From the NCBI RefSeq assembly GCF_003721515.1, contig NZ_RJJD01000015.1, positions 162,258-226,257 on the forward strand: DNA of 64,000 nucleotides. Reading direction: 5' to 3'. Below are positions 8,960 to 17,434 of this stretch, piece after piece. The stretch is from Rufibacter latericius. GTDB taxonomy: Bacteria > Bacteroidota > Bacteroidia > Cytophagales > Hymenobacteraceae. The notes beneath the pieces were generated by a model. It was not told where the DNA came from, made no database searches, and saw only the letters and a program-made list of their open reading frames with translations. Both the position numbers and the translations under genes were made by a program. Numbering within the stretch: the first letter of the stretch is position 1; each line of letters starts with the position of its first letter.

Positions 8960-9853
8960 CTAAACGTTGACGTGGCGTTCTGCATGGTAAGAGGATCTTA
9001 CCAATGGGCCAGACTCAACATACTTCAAGCCACGGTTCAAACCTTCCTCGCGGTAGTGCGCAAACAGGTCCGGGTGAATGAACTCGGCTACTTCAATGTG
9101 CATCTTGGTAGGTTGCAGGTACTGCCCTAAGGTAAGGATATCCAGACCATTGGCGGCCAGATCATCCATGGCTTCGTACACCTGGTCTTTGGTTTCGCCC
9201 AGGCCCAGCATGATGCCGCTCTTGGTGCGCTTGCCGTAAGCCTTGGTACGCTTGATCTGCTCCAGGCTGCGATCATATTTGGCCTGAGGACGAACCTGGC
9301 GGTACAAGTTTCTAACGGTTTCCATGTTGTGGGAAACTACTTCCTGTCCGGCGGAGATCATCACTTCCAGCGCTTCCCAGTTGGCTTTCACGTCTGGGAT
9401 GAGTGTTTCTATGGTGGTTTCTGGCGAGAGGTTCTTGATCTGCACAACGGTTTCGTGCCATACACTGGCGCCACGGTCTTTCAGTTCGTCGCGGTTCACC
9501 GAGGTGATCACGGCATGCTTCACGCCCATGAGTTGAATGGCTTCCGCTACGCGGCGAGGCTCATCCAGGTCATACTCGTTTGGTCGGCCAGTGGCCACGG
9601 CGCAGAAAGAACAGGAGCGGGTACATACGTTGCCCAGGATCATGAAGGTGGCAGTGCCGGCTCCCCAGCACTCACCCATGTTCGGGCAGTTCCCGCTTTC
9701 GCAGATGGTATGTAGTTTATAGGTATCTACCAGTTGTCTGACTTTAGCGTATTCCTTGCCCACGGGCAGCTTCACGCGCAGCCAGTCTGGCTTACGGGGT
9801 TTAGTTTGAGCTTCTGCTGGTTGGATAACCGGCAACGCAATCAATTGATCCAT
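8960..9853 (-). CDS. lipA: Lipoyl synthase
   Basis: Radical-SAM enzyme that inserts two sulfur atoms into octanoyl groups on lipoyl domains (glycine cleavage H-protein, 2-oxoacid dehydrogenase E2). 297 residues, normal length. Both iron-sulfur motifs are complete: Cys51, Cys56 and Cys62 in [12 protein letters not shown] bind the sacrificial auxiliary cluster, and Cys77, Cys81 and Cys84 in CTRSCSFC bind the SAM cluster. The conserved C-terminal RSSYHA motif, whose serine binds the auxiliary cluster, is present. Transcribed alone, ahead of a strong terminator. Its clients gcvP/H-protein and the fused E1 complex (E1 at 12177-14156) are encoded nearby or elsewhere. Confidence 0.97.
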   Translation of the reverse strand: MDQLIALPVIQPAEAQTKPRKPDWLRVKLPVGKEYAKVRQLVDTYKLHTICESGNCPNMGECWGAGTATFMILGNVCTRSCSFCAVATGRPNEYDLDEPRRVAEAIQLMGVKHAVITSVNRDELKDRGASVWHETVVQIKNLSPETTIETLIPDVKANWEALEVMISAGQEVVSHNMETVRNLYRQVRPQAKYDRSLEQIKRTKAYGKRTKSGIMLGLGETKDQVYEAMDDLAANGLDILTLGQYLQPTKMHIEVAEFIHPDLFAHYREEGLNRGLKYVESGPLVRSSYHAERHVNV

Positions 9854-9913
9854 GTGGCAAAGGTACTAAGTGAGGAGCGGATAGGCAAAAAACAGCCAAA
9901 GGGAAAGGATCGT

Positions 9914-10741
9914 TCAACGGCGACGCCCGTAATATAACGTGAGGTAAACAGACATGAAGACATTGCGGCTGGGCGCATCCGGGATCATGGTCATGTCTCC
10001 GGCGAAAGCCTCCAACAACATACCCACTTCAATACCTGTTACGCTCTCCATATAGCGACCGTATTCAAAGGACACACCCGCTTTGGCGTTGGCCCCCACC
10101 CTGAAACTAGGCTCGCTCAAGCCTTTGAACACGCCGGGGGCTCCAACAATCAGACCTTCGTTGGTATGGATATTAGGGTCATACTGCTCGGTATTGATGA
10201 TAACTGGCCCAACCAAGATATAAGTCTGGGATCTGGGATCTAACACGTAATTGCTGCGGTCATACTCAATAAAGTAAGGTGCCATGATGCCCAACGACGG
10301 ACCAGCAGCCACAACCCCGTTCACCTGCACGCCTGACTCAGCGGCTTTCCGGAAGAAGGTGTACTCCCGCCCGTATTGCGGCCTAAGCACGAACAGGTAA
10401 TTGCTTTTGCCTTTCACAAAAGAAGCTCCGTTCTGCAGGTTTTGTAGGCGCACTTCCTTGGGGTGCTTTACTTCTACTCCTTCCAGAGCCCAGAAATGAT
10501 ACCATTTATCGCCCAGATGGTACACCTGCTTGATCATGGCTCCGCCCAGGAGCCCACCGTTAGAGTTAAAATTGAGTCCGTAGGTGAACTCCCTGGAATA
10601 GCCTTCCTCTTCTTCTACGGTCTGGGCCATTGCCCAACCAGCCGGAAGAAAGCATGTGATCACAAGCACGAGTAGAAATCTGCGCACAGAGCAAAAGGCT
10701 AAGTTTTGATTAAATGTAAATAACTTTACAGGCACCTGCAA
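9914..10741 (-). CDS. Putative outer-membrane protein, function unknown
   Basis: 275 residues. A hydrophobic segment at about 19-40 (RRFLLVLVITCFLPAGWAMAQ) looks like a signal peptide ending AMAQ, preceded by a longer than usual polar leader, so the true start may be later or at a non-ATG codon. The mature part is rich in aromatic and glycine residues in alternating strands (EFTYGLNFNSNGGLLGGAM, SNYLFVLRPQYGREYTFF) and ends VFMSVYLTLYYGRRR, as outer-membrane beta-barrels do. I recognise no catalytic motif. It lies 60 bases upstream of lipA on the same strand, with no obvious functional link. Confidence 0.7.
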   Translation of the reverse strand: MQVPVKLFTFNQNLAFCSVRRFLLVLVITCFLPAGWAMAQTVEEEEGYSREFTYGLNFNSNGGLLGGAMIKQVYHLGDKWYHFWALEGVEVKHPKEVRLQNLQNGASFVKGKSNYLFVLRPQYGREYTFFRKAAESGVQVNGVVAAGPSLGIMAPYFIEYDRSNYVLDPRSQTYILVGPVIINTEQYDPNIHTNEGLIVGAPGVFKGLSEPSFRVGANAKAGVSFEYGRYMESVTGIEVGMLLEAFAGDMTMIPDAPSRNVFMSVYLTLYYGRRR

Positions 10742-11027
10742 ATCTTAAATAGTAAGACAAAGGGTTCAAAAACGCTTCCATTCCCTGGTCAACTCCGTAC
10801 CGATGTCCTCACCTTCTCTTGGGCAGCACTCCTGACAGATCCTTTTAAAACTAGTCAGAATAAGAAGTCACTGCCTAACAGGTTTTGCGCAGGAAGAAGC
10901 TTTGCCTAAGACGGCGGCCTTCTCCTGGCTGGATGTTCTAATCTTTAGAACAAGATCGTACGCAATGTGTTTGCTTCCAGTATGTTTTACGCTGAAATAG
11001 AACGAATTATCTTACGTTTTTGGTATA
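10742..11027. other. Intergenic region without a visible gene
   Basis: About 290 bases between the putative outer-membrane protein gene and the terminator of the bacilliredoxin gene. I see no gene, RNA fold or clear repeat here; it must hold the promoter of the 10741 gene, but I cannot place it. Confidence 0.5.
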
Positions 11028-11081
11028 AAATGAAGCCTGCGGGAGGTATTTGAAAAAGGTAGCTTTCCGCAGGCTTCATTT
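11028..11081 (-). terminator. Terminator of the bacilliredoxin/small-protein operon
   Basis: Perfect 15-bp arms AAATGAAGCCTGCGG and complement around a 24-base loop, just beyond the minus-strand stop at 11085. Confidence 0.75.
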
Positions 11082-11084
11082 CCC

Positions 11085-11423
11085 TTAGGAGGCCAGCTTT
11101 TTAACCTCCTGCAAGCTGATTCCAAGATGGGAGCCATGGTACTTGCATTGTCCGTCTTTGATGAACAGCAACTGCGGAGACTCATGCTTCACGGCAAAAG
11201 ATTGGGCAATTTCGGCAGAAACCGGCCGGTAGTTCAGCAAATCAAGATAATAAGGCTTTACATTTCCCAGGCCTGCATCGGCCCACTGGCGCTCCAGCCG
11301 GCTTTTGGCGGTGGCACTGATGGAGCAGGTGGTGCTGTGTTTGAAAATGACCACAGGTTGCTCTTTTGACTCTTCTTTGATCTGCTCTATCTGATCAATA
11401 CTGTTTATCTGATTCCACTGCAT
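11085..11423 (-). CDS. ytxJ: YtxJ-like monothiol bacilliredoxin
   Basis: 112-residue thioredoxin-fold protein with the motif TTCSIS at about 31-36; Cys33 is the single active cysteine, with Ser in place of the second Cys. The family (YtxJ/BrxC, bacillithiol system redox-active protein) removes bacillithiol from S-bacillithiolated proteins. The fold signature HESPQLLFIKDGQ (the cis-Pro region) is present. This suggests that the organism makes bacillithiol, as many Cytophagales do; the synthesis genes are not in the window. It lies 36 bases downstream of a small lysine-rich protein gene and appears to be the last gene of that transcript. Confidence 0.85.
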   Translation of the reverse strand: MQWNQINSIDQIEQIKEESKEQPVVIFKHSTTCSISATAKSRLERQWADAGLGNVKPYYLDLLNYRPVSAEIAQSFAVKHESPQLLFIKDGQCKYHGSHLGISLQEVKKLAS

Positions 11424-11459
11424 AATTCTGATCCGTAAAAAATTCTTAAACCAAACGCC

Positions 11460-11795
11460 TTAGCTTTTCTTTACCCTGGCCAGGGCGTTCTTTTTGGAAA
11501 ACACTTTAGGTTTGATGACCGCAGATCCGTCTTCGCTGATCGGCATCTGGTCCCGCTTCTTTTTCTTCTTCAGCTTTCGGCCGCTCTCCCCTTTCCGGAA
11601 GTTGTACGCACTCACATCAAGATGTGATTCACTGTACGCCGATTCCACTTTCTTGGCTTCTTTGAGGCTGTTGCGCACCTCCCGTTTCTGTTGGCTTTGG
11701 GTGGTAAACGAAGTCTGCGCCGTTGCCGGTTGGGCCAGCCCGAAGACCAACACCCCTAAAACTCCTAAGAAAATAATGAGTAACGGTTGTTTCAT
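11460..11795 (-). CDS. Small exported lysine-rich protein, function unknown
   Basis: 111 residues with a clear signal peptide (MKQPLLIIFLGVLGVLVFG, cleavage near PATAQT). The mature part is very basic, with a KLKKKKKR run around residue 77 and a C-terminal RVKKS. No known domain. Its ATG overlaps the stop of the upstream small lipoprotein gene in ATGA, so the two are translationally coupled. Composition and size resemble the 20865-21101 protein, suggesting a loose family of exported basic peptides. Strong length and operon support; function cannot be stated. Confidence 0.7.
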   Translation of the reverse strand: MKQPLLIIFLGVLGVLVFGLAQPATAQTSFTTQSQQKREVRNSLKEAKKVESAYSESHLDVSAYNFRKGESGRKLKKKKKRDQMPISEDGSAVIKPKVFSKKNALARVKKS

Positions 11796-12076
11796 CCTAG
11801 TCCTACTTTTTCCATTAAACTCTGTTTCCGCTTAGGGGTGGGGATTTTGGTTTTCTTTTTCTTCAGCAACCCCTGCTTATCGTACTCCATGTTCCGGCCC
11901 CCAAGGTCCCTGCCTTCGTTGGCCTGGTCTTCCTGGGTGATCTCTTTCTTCTTGAAGAAGGAGAACTTCTTTTTCCCGGAGACATCTGGGCAAGCGATTT
12001 TATTGGAGTTACAAGCCCCCAAACCCAGGCCCATGGCCACTGCCACCAGACCTACTGTCAAGCGAATCTTTCTCAT
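11792..12076 (-). CDS. Small lysine-rich lipoprotein, function unknown
   Basis: 94-residue lipoprotein. The ATG at 12076 gives the standard signal MRKIRLTVGL then lipobox GLGAC (Cys22); an in-frame TTG four codons upstream is possible. The mature part carries FSFFKKKE and LLKKKKTK motifs and a basic tail. The FFKKK string recurs in the secreted protein at 20865-21101. No catalytic features. First gene of the small operon leading to the bacilliredoxin; its TGA overlaps the next ATG. Confidence 0.7.
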   Translation of the reverse strand: MRKIRLTVGLVAVAMGLGLGACNSNKIACPDVSGKKKFSFFKKKEITQEDQANEGRDLGGRNMEYDKQGLLKKKKTKIPTPKRKQSLMEKVGLG

Positions 12077-12123
12077 ACCTATATTCAACTTATGGTATAC
12101 GTGTACTAAGCGATGGTGGCTAT

Positions 12124-12167
12124 GTCTGTTTCGGGGCAGTTTTCCAGAAAACTGCCCCGAAACAGAC
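12124..12167. repeat. Palindromic intergenic element, likely terminator of the E1 gene
   Basis: Perfect 20-bp arms GTCTGTTTCGGGGCAGTTTT and complement around CCAG, 9 bases beyond the E1 stop codon. Same core as the copies at 16545 and 54987. Confidence 0.85.
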
Positions 12168-12176
12168 TAGCTGTTT

Positions 12177-14156
12177 TTAGAAACTGAGCAGCGCCTCCAC
12201 TCTCTCCCTCAATCGTTTCACAGGCAGGAACTCCTGCTCCAGCGGCGGGGCAAACGGAATAGCAGTATCCAAACCACCTACCCGCACGACCGGACCATCT
12301 AACTGAGTGAAGCAGTTTTCAGAGATCCAGGCGGCAATCTCGGCGCCTATGCCGCCAGTGAGGGTGTCTTCGTGCAACACAATCACACGGCCGGTTTTTG
12401 CCACGGTTTGCTTAACTGCTTCTTTGTCCCAGGGCAACAGCGAGCGCAGATCAAGGATATCAGCCGATACGTCTGGCATGGTGTTCAGGAGCTGCTTGGC
12501 CCAGTGCACGCCCATGCCGTAGGTGATGATGGAAAAATCGGTTCCTTCCTGCGCCAACCGGGCCCGCCCAATTTCCACGGTGTAATAATCATCCGGAATG
12601 TTTTCTGACAGGGCACGGTACAGCAATTTGTGCTCAAAGAACATGACCGGGTTAGGATCTTCAATGGCGGCGTTCAGCAGGCCTTTGGCATCGTATGGCG
12701 TGGACGGGTATACAATCTTGAGACCCGGCGTGTGGAAAAACCAGGCTTCGTTGCTCTGTGAGTGGAACGGACCGGCCGCCGCGCCCGCCCCTGTGGGCAT
12801 GCGCACTACCACATCGGCGTTCTGGCCCCAGCGGTAGTGGCTTTTGGCCAGGTTATTCACAATCTGGCTGAAACCAGCGCTCACAAAATCAGCGAACTGC
12901 ATCTCTACCACCGACTTTTTCTTCCGGATAGACATTCCTAACCCAATTCCCAGAATAGCCGATTCGCACAGCGGCGTGTTGCGGATGCGCTCTTTCCCGA
13001 ACTTATCCACAAAGCCCTCGGTCACTTTGAAGACGCCGCCGTACTCCGCGATGTCCTGGCCCATGATCACCAACTCTGGATACCGTTCCAAGCTTTGGCG
13101 AAGGGAATCAGAGATAGCGTCCACGAAGCGGCGCTCAGAGCGGGCGCTGTCTCTTGGTGCAATCACGTTCTGAATGAACGGTTGATACATATCCGCAATC
13201 TCTTCCTTCACATCGGGCGTTGGCATGGGCGTGTTGTGCGCCACTTCCAGTCCGCGCTCAATCTCCTCGCGGAACTCCTCCCGGATGGCCGCCAGGGTTT
13301 TCGGCGTCAGCACTTTCTCGTCCAGCAGGTACTTCTCAAAGTTCTCTACCGGATCTTTCTTGCTCCAGCGCTCAAACAGTTCCTGCGGTACGTACTTGGT
13401 TCCCGAAGCCTCTTCGTGCCCGCGCATCCTGAACGTCATCGCCTCAATTAACATGGGGCGCGGGTTCTTTCTAATGCTGTAGGCGGCTTGGCGCACGGTG
13501 TCATACACTTCCAACACGTTGTTGCCGTCTATCTGCAGCGCATCTATGCCGTAAGCAGGGCCTTTGTCAATAAAGTACTGGCATTTGAACTGCTCGTTAC
13601 TTGGCGTGGACAAGCCGTAACCGTTGTTCTCAATCATGAAGATTACGGGCAGCCCCCACACGGCAGCCACATTGAGCGCCTCGTGGAAATCGCCTTCGCT
13701 CGCGCCTCCGTCTCCGCTGTACACCAAGGTCACTTTCTCGCGTTTGTCCAGCATCTCGGCTAAGGCAATACCATCAGCTACCGCCAGTTGCGGGCCCAGG
13801 TGCGAGATCATGCCCACAATGTGGTGCTCGTTCGTTCCGAAGTGGAAGGAACGGTCGCGGCCTTTGGTAAAACCGGTTCTCTTGCCCTGGAATTGGGCGA
13901 ACAGTCGGTCCAACGGAATGTCGCGGCAGGTGAACACGCCCAGGTTGCGGTGAAGCGGTAAAATATATTCGTCTGGCTCTAAAGCCAGGGTTGAACCCAC
14001 GGAAATAGCTTCCTGCCCGATGCCCGAGAACCACTTGCTTACTTTGCCCTGACGCAGCAGAATCAGCATTTTCTCCTCTATCATGCGAGGCTTGAGAATG
14101 CCGCGGTACAAATGCAGCAACTCGTCGTCTGTATAGTCTTTTCTGTTGAATTTCAT
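12177..14156 (-). CDS. 2-oxoacid (branched-chain or pyruvate-type) dehydrogenase E1, fused alpha and beta subunits
   Basis: 659-residue thiamine-diphosphate enzyme that decarboxylates a 2-oxoacid and reductively acylates the lipoyl domain of E2. The N-terminal half (about 1-320) is E1 alpha, with the ThDP motif GDGGASEG ... NN around 147-178. The C-terminal half (about 335-659) is E1 beta: MGQDIAEYGGVFKVTEG, the catalytic-site region MPTGAGAAAGPFHSQS, and the transketolase C-terminal domain with VLHEDTLTGG. Elsewhere these are often two genes; fusion is common in Bacteroidota. E2 and E3 are not adjacent. The substrate is inferred: the fused type is usually annotated as branched-chain 2-oxoacid dehydrogenase, but pyruvate cannot be excluded. 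Confidence 0.93.
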   Translation of the reverse strand: MKFNRKDYTDDELLHLYRGILKPRMIEEKMLILLRQGKVSKWFSGIGQEAISVGSTLALEPDEYILPLHRNLGVFTCRDIPLDRLFAQFQGKRTGFTKGRDRSFHFGTNEHHIVGMISHLGPQLAVADGIALAEMLDKREKVTLVYSGDGGASEGDFHEALNVAAVWGLPVIFMIENNGYGLSTPSNEQFKCQYFIDKGPAYGIDALQIDGNNVLEVYDTVRQAAYSIRKNPRPMLIEAMTFRMRGHEEASGTKYVPQELFERWSKKDPVENFEKYLLDEKVLTPKTLAAIREEFREEIERGLEVAHNTPMPTPDVKEEIADMYQPFIQNVIAPRDSARSERRFVDAISDSLRQSLERYPELVIMGQDIAEYGGVFKVTEGFVDKFGKERIRNTPLCESAILGIGLGMSIRKKKSVVEMQFADFVSAGFSQIVNNLAKSHYRWGQNADVVVRMPTGAGAAAGPFHSQSNEAWFFHTPGLKIVYPSTPYDAKGLLNAAIEDPNPVMFFEHKLLYRALSENIPDDYYTVEIGRARLAQEGTDFSIITYGMGVHWAKQLLNTMPDVSADILDLRSLLPWDKEAVKQTVAKTGRVIVLHEDTLTGGIGAEIAAWISENCFTQLDGPVVRVGGLDTAIPFAPPLEQEFLPVKRLRERVEALLSF

Positions 14157-14489
14157 GGTTTTCGCGTTATCTGCGAGGCGTAAATTTAGTGCAATAGCCC
14201 GTGCCTGGAAACAATTGCCCCAGTTATTTTTACTTATCGTATTTGGGCTAGTTTGAGGAAATTATGCTAAAAACGACCTTCAATCAGGGTTTGGTCTGCG
14301 CCATGAAACCAGACGCCTGATTTATTTAGCGGAATGAGCACGAAAAGCTATCCATCCTATTAACAGCTAATACTAGCGCGATTGGAAGGGAGCAGGAAGG
14401 AAGTTAACCAGAAGACGAGCAAATAAACATTCGCAAAGCCTTATCCTTGCGATAACTACTTCACAAACAAACCCAGGCAACATAAAAAA
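14157..14489. other. Intergenic region upstream of the E1 gene
   Basis: About 330 bases without a gene. It contains one palindromic element copy (14238-14275) and presumably the E1 promoter; TAAATTTA on the minus strand near 14183-14190 resembles a -7 box with one mismatch. Nothing else stands out. Confidence 0.5.
14238..14275. repeat. Palindromic intergenic element copy
   Basis: CGTATTTGGGCTAGTTTG followed by AGGAAATTATGCTAAAAACG. This copy lies upstream of a gene (E1), not behind one. Confidence 0.6.
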
Positions 14490-14520
14490 ACCTCGCACCT
14501 CTCAAATGAAAGGCTGCGAG
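14490..14520 (-). terminator. Terminator after the SnoaL-like gene
   Basis: ACCTCGCA ... TGCGAGGG stem with AAAAAAA on its left, which is a T-run for the minus-strand transcript that ends at 14551. Confidence 0.55.
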
Positions 14521-14550
14521 GGTAAATAACTTACTTAAGGCCTGACACCC

Positions 14551-15015
14551 TTAATTCACGGCATTTACAATAGCTTCTAACTGAGCATTCGTGGGTGTCA
14601 AGTTAAAGCTGAGGACATTGATTTTCCAGGAGTCCCCGTCTTTGGTCAAATGGCTTACCAAGCGCCAAGGAATGTTGGGCGTAAATACATCCATCTTAAA
14701 CTGCTCAATTACCGTGGCAGAGGTGGCGCTCTCGTCCATCTTTATTTCCCTGACGTCTACCTTATGGTTAGCGAAGTTCAACGTAGAATCCCCAAGCACC
14801 TGCGTCATGTAATCTGAAAATTGCTCCTTGTCAAATAACTCTGTTGGGTCTGTAGCACTGAAGTGTCCGTCCTCCGCAAGAAGACCAACCATTTCCGTGA
14901 CCTTCTTATTTGCCAGTGAAGAATGGAATCTGTCCATTACTTCAGAGACATTGGTTTGGGAGGCAGTAAGGTCAAACCGGGGTTTCTGGTCTGTTGTTGA
15001 TGAGATGTTTTCCAT
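14551..15015 (-). CDS. SnoaL-like / NTF2-fold protein
   Basis: 154 residues. From about residue 24 it reads as a SnoaL/ketosteroid-isomerase-like NTF2 fold: helix VMDRFHSSLANKKVTEMVGLLAEDGHFSATDP, then FDKEQFSDYMTQVL, then strands ending WRLVSHLTKDGDSWKINVLSFNL. The strand pattern RLVSHLTKDGDSWKI is typical of the family. No signal peptide, so it is probably cytosolic. Family members range from isomerases and hydrolases to ligand-binding proteins, so no activity can be named. Monocistronic by position. Confidence 0.75.
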   Translation of the reverse strand: MENISSTTDQKPRFDLTASQTNVSEVMDRFHSSLANKKVTEMVGLLAEDGHFSATDPTELFDKEQFSDYMTQVLGDSTLNFANHKVDVREIKMDESATSATVIEQFKMDVFTPNIPWRLVSHLTKDGDSWKINVLSFNLTPTNAQLEAIVNAVN

Positions 15016-15261
15016 AAAATGCAGTTATAGATTTTAGATATAGATCTATTAAATATAACCTTATTAAATTATGTAAAACAATGAATATGTTCTAAACCAG
15101 TTTTTGACAATCTACTCTTAAAACACGGAGCTCTTTCCGTGTGTTTTACCTCTACTACCGTTAACTACCCTCTTTCTTAGAGGCAACTTTAATTTTCAGA
15201 CTGGGTTTACGTACTTTCGTACATTGTCTCCCCCTATCATCAAGAGAGGACACCTTTGATT

Positions 15262-16545
15262 ATGATTCAGTATAAAGAATTCACCTTAGATAATGGCCTT
15301 CACTGCATTGTGCACGAAGACTTCACCACGCCACTAGCGGTCCTGAACGTGTTGTACAACGTGGGCTCCCGCGACGAAGAGGAAACCCACACCGGGTTCG
15401 CCCACCTGTTTGAGCACCTCATGTTCAGCGGATCTGTGAACGTGCCCAACTACGACGAGCCCTTGCAGCAGGCCGGCGGAGAGAACAACGCCTTCACCTC
15501 GCCGGATATCACCAATTACTACCTCACCGTGCCTGCCCAGAACATTGAAACCGGTTTCTGGCTGGAATCTGACCGCATGCTGGACCTGGCCTTCAGCGAG
15601 AACGGCCTGGAAGTGCAGCGCAAAGTAGTGGTAGAAGAATTCAAGCAGAATTACCTGAACCAGCCCTATGGCGACGTCTGGCTGAAGCTTCGGCCCTTGG
15701 CCTATCAGCACCATCCGTACAAATGGGCGACCATCGGAAAGGAAGTAAGCCACATTGAGAACGCCGTCATGGACGATGTCCGGGCTTTTTTCAAGAAACA
15801 CTACTCGCCCGCTAATGCCATTCTGGTACTGGCCGGCAACATCACCTTTGAGCGCGCCAAGGAACTTACCGAGAAATGGTTCGGCCCGATTCCCGGCGGC
15901 GTGAAGTACGAGCGCAACCTGCCCCAGGAGCCCCGCCAAACCGAAGCCCGCTACCTGGAAGTAGAGGCCGATGTGCCCTTGACCGCGCTCTACAAAGCCT
16001 ACCACATGCCTTCCCGCACCAGTCCAGACTACTACGCCGCCGATTTACTGAGCGATGTTTTGGGCCACGGGGATTCATCCCGCTTATATAATGAGTTGGT
16101 GAAAGAGCAGAAGTTGTTCAACTCCATCTCTTCTTTCGCCACCGGTTCTTTGGACTCAGGCCTGTTGGTTATCCAGGGCAAACTGAACGTGGGCGTAGAC
16201 CCGCAGGTCGCCAATGCCGCGGTAGAAGCCATTGTGGCCAAGATCAGGGCTGAGCACGTGAGCGAGGAAGAACTACAGAAGGTGAAAAACAAGGCCGAGA
16301 CCTCCATTGTCTTCTCTGAGATTGAACTCCTGAATCGCGCGTTGAACCTGGCCGTGGGCAAACTGATGGGCAACCCTAACCACATCAACGAAGAAGGCTA
16401 CCTGGTGCAGGCCGTCACCTCAGAAGCCATCTACCAACAAGCCCAGGAAATTCTGCGCCCCGAGAACTGCTCCACCCTGCTCTACAAAGCCGCCTCCGGC
16501 AGCGAAACCCAGGAAGAACTGGAGGAAGTTCTGGAAGAGGAATAA
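15262..16545 (+). CDS. M16 family zinc metallopeptidase
   Basis: 427-residue inverzincin peptidase. The zinc/catalytic motif HxxEH is intact (HLFEHLMF around residues 50-57), and the downstream glutamate region (FSENGLEVQRKVVVEEFKQN) is present, so this is the catalytic type rather than the inactive partner. I chose ATG 15262 (MIQYKEFTLDNG) over a TTG two codons upstream; AGAGGA lies about 12 bases before it. There is no signal peptide, which argues for a cytosolic enzyme, although many family members are exported. In many genomes an inactive M16 partner follows; here ispF follows instead. The stop codon is joined to a 44-bp palindrome. Confidence 0.92.
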   Translation: MIQYKEFTLDNGLHCIVHEDFTTPLAVLNVLYNVGSRDEEETHTGFAHLFEHLMFSGSVNVPNYDEPLQQAGGENNAFTSPDITNYYLTVPAQNIETGFWLESDRMLDLAFSENGLEVQRKVVVEEFKQNYLNQPYGDVWLKLRPLAYQHHPYKWATIGKEVSHIENAVMDDVRAFFKKHYSPANAILVLAGNITFERAKELTEKWFGPIPGGVKYERNLPQEPRQTEARYLEVEADVPLTALYKAYHMPSRTSPDYYAADLLSDVLGHGDSSRLYNELVKEQKLFNSISSFATGSLDSGLLVIQGKLNVGVDPQVANAAVEAIVAKIRAEHVSEEELQKVKNKAETSIVFSEIELLNRALNLAVGKLMGNPNHINEEGYLVQAVTSEAIYQQAQEILRPENCSTLLYKAASGSETQEELEEVLEEE

Positions 16546-16588
16546 GGTGTTTCGGGGCTGATTTCCGGAAATCAGCCCCGAAACACCT
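16545..16588. repeat. 44-bp perfect palindromic element at the M16 stop codon
   Basis: Two 22-bp arms with no loop, starting at the last base of the TAA stop. Core TTTCGGGGCTGATTTCC and complement, nearly the same as at 54987-55020. Probably a 3'-end hairpin. Confidence 0.85.
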
Positions 16589-16604
16589 CAGGGTTTTGCT
16601 TCTT

Positions 16605-16765
16605 TTGTCATCCTGCAGGGATCTTGCGGGAGAGCGGTAGTAGCGCAAATGCAACGTCTTTTTCGCCTTTGTTGGTGTTATCGCCAACAAACCTCAGGGG
16701 CAGCTATTGGTAAGGCTACCGTTTAACTGCTTGCTGGCGATAACACCAACAAGGGCCTGAGGACA
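16605..16765. repeat. Mosaic of short intergenic repeats upstream of ispF
   Basis: Contains a GTCATCCTGCAGGGATCTTG segment, then TTGTTGGTGTTATCGCCAAC at 16669-16688 and an inverted near-copy at 16731-16752 (TTGCTGGCGATAACACCAAC). The two copies flank about 40 bases. Each copy is itself close to palindromic. No coding frame fits here. Confidence 0.6.
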
Positions 16766-16820
16766 TGGCTTTACTTCTCCGAAAACCCAATACTAAAAAC
16801 GAGTAATCAATACCTCATAC

Positions 16821-17303
16821 ATGAGCTTTAACATTAGAACCGGCTTCGGCTATGACGTGCACCAGCTGCAGGAAGGATTGGATTTCTGGCTGGGCGGCAT
16901 CAAAATTCCGCATACCCACGGCGCCTTGGGCCACTCAGACGCCGATGTCCTCATCCACGTGATCTGTGATGCCCTGCTGGGCGCCGCCAACCTGCGCGAC
17001 ATCGGGTTCCATTTCTCAGACAAAGACCCGCAGTACAAAGGCATCGACAGCAAGATTCTGCTGCGCGAGGTTATGAAACTGATTCGGGAAAAAGGCTATG
17101 AGGTGGGCAACATTGATTCTACTATTTGCCTGCAGGAACCGAAGGTGAACCCGCACATCCCGGCCATGAAAACCTGCCTGGCCGAGGTCATGGGCATTCC
17201 GGAAGACGATGTTTCCATCAAAGCCACTACAACCGAGCAGCTGGGGTTTGTGGGCAAGAAGGAAGGAGTGGCTGCGTATGCCACCGTGTTGATACATAAA
17301 TAG
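16821..17303 (+). CDS. ispF: 2-C-methyl-D-erythritol 2,4-cyclodiphosphate synthase
   Basis: Fifth enzyme of the MEP isoprenoid pathway; it cyclises CDP-ME 2-phosphate to MEcPP with release of CMP. 160 residues, the normal length. The zinc ligands are visible: Asp12 and His14 in GFGYDVHQ, and His46 in ADVLIHVICDALLGA. The HSDADVL and KATTTEQLGFVGKKEG motifs (CDP binding) are intact. Stands alone between repeats. The organism therefore uses the MEP route; the other MEP genes are not in view. Confidence 0.97.
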   Translation: MSFNIRTGFGYDVHQLQEGLDFWLGGIKIPHTHGALGHSDADVLIHVICDALLGAANLRDIGFHFSDKDPQYKGIDSKILLREVMKLIREKGYEVGNIDSTICLQEPKVNPHIPAMKTCLAEVMGIPEDDVSIKATTTEQLGFVGKKEGVAAYATVLIHK

Positions 17304-17327
17304 AACCTACTTACAGGTAAGGCATCA

Positions 17328-17363
17328 TTTTTGCCCTGATTTCCTAAAAACCGGCCTAAAACA
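17328..17363. repeat. Palindromic intergenic element copy
   Basis: TTTTTGCCCTGATTTCC followed by TAAAAACCGGCCTAAAACA, 25 bases after the ispF stop. Confidence 0.65.
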
Positions 17364-17434
17364 GCTATCGTTTGTTCGTTACCCGAAAATTCAGTAGCAT
17401 TAAGGTCATTATACCAGAACAACAAACAATCTCA

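Noticed and set aside
15334-16005. 223-codon antisense frame in the M16 gene
   Set aside because: The M16 motifs are intact on the plus strand, so this is a codon-usage shadow.
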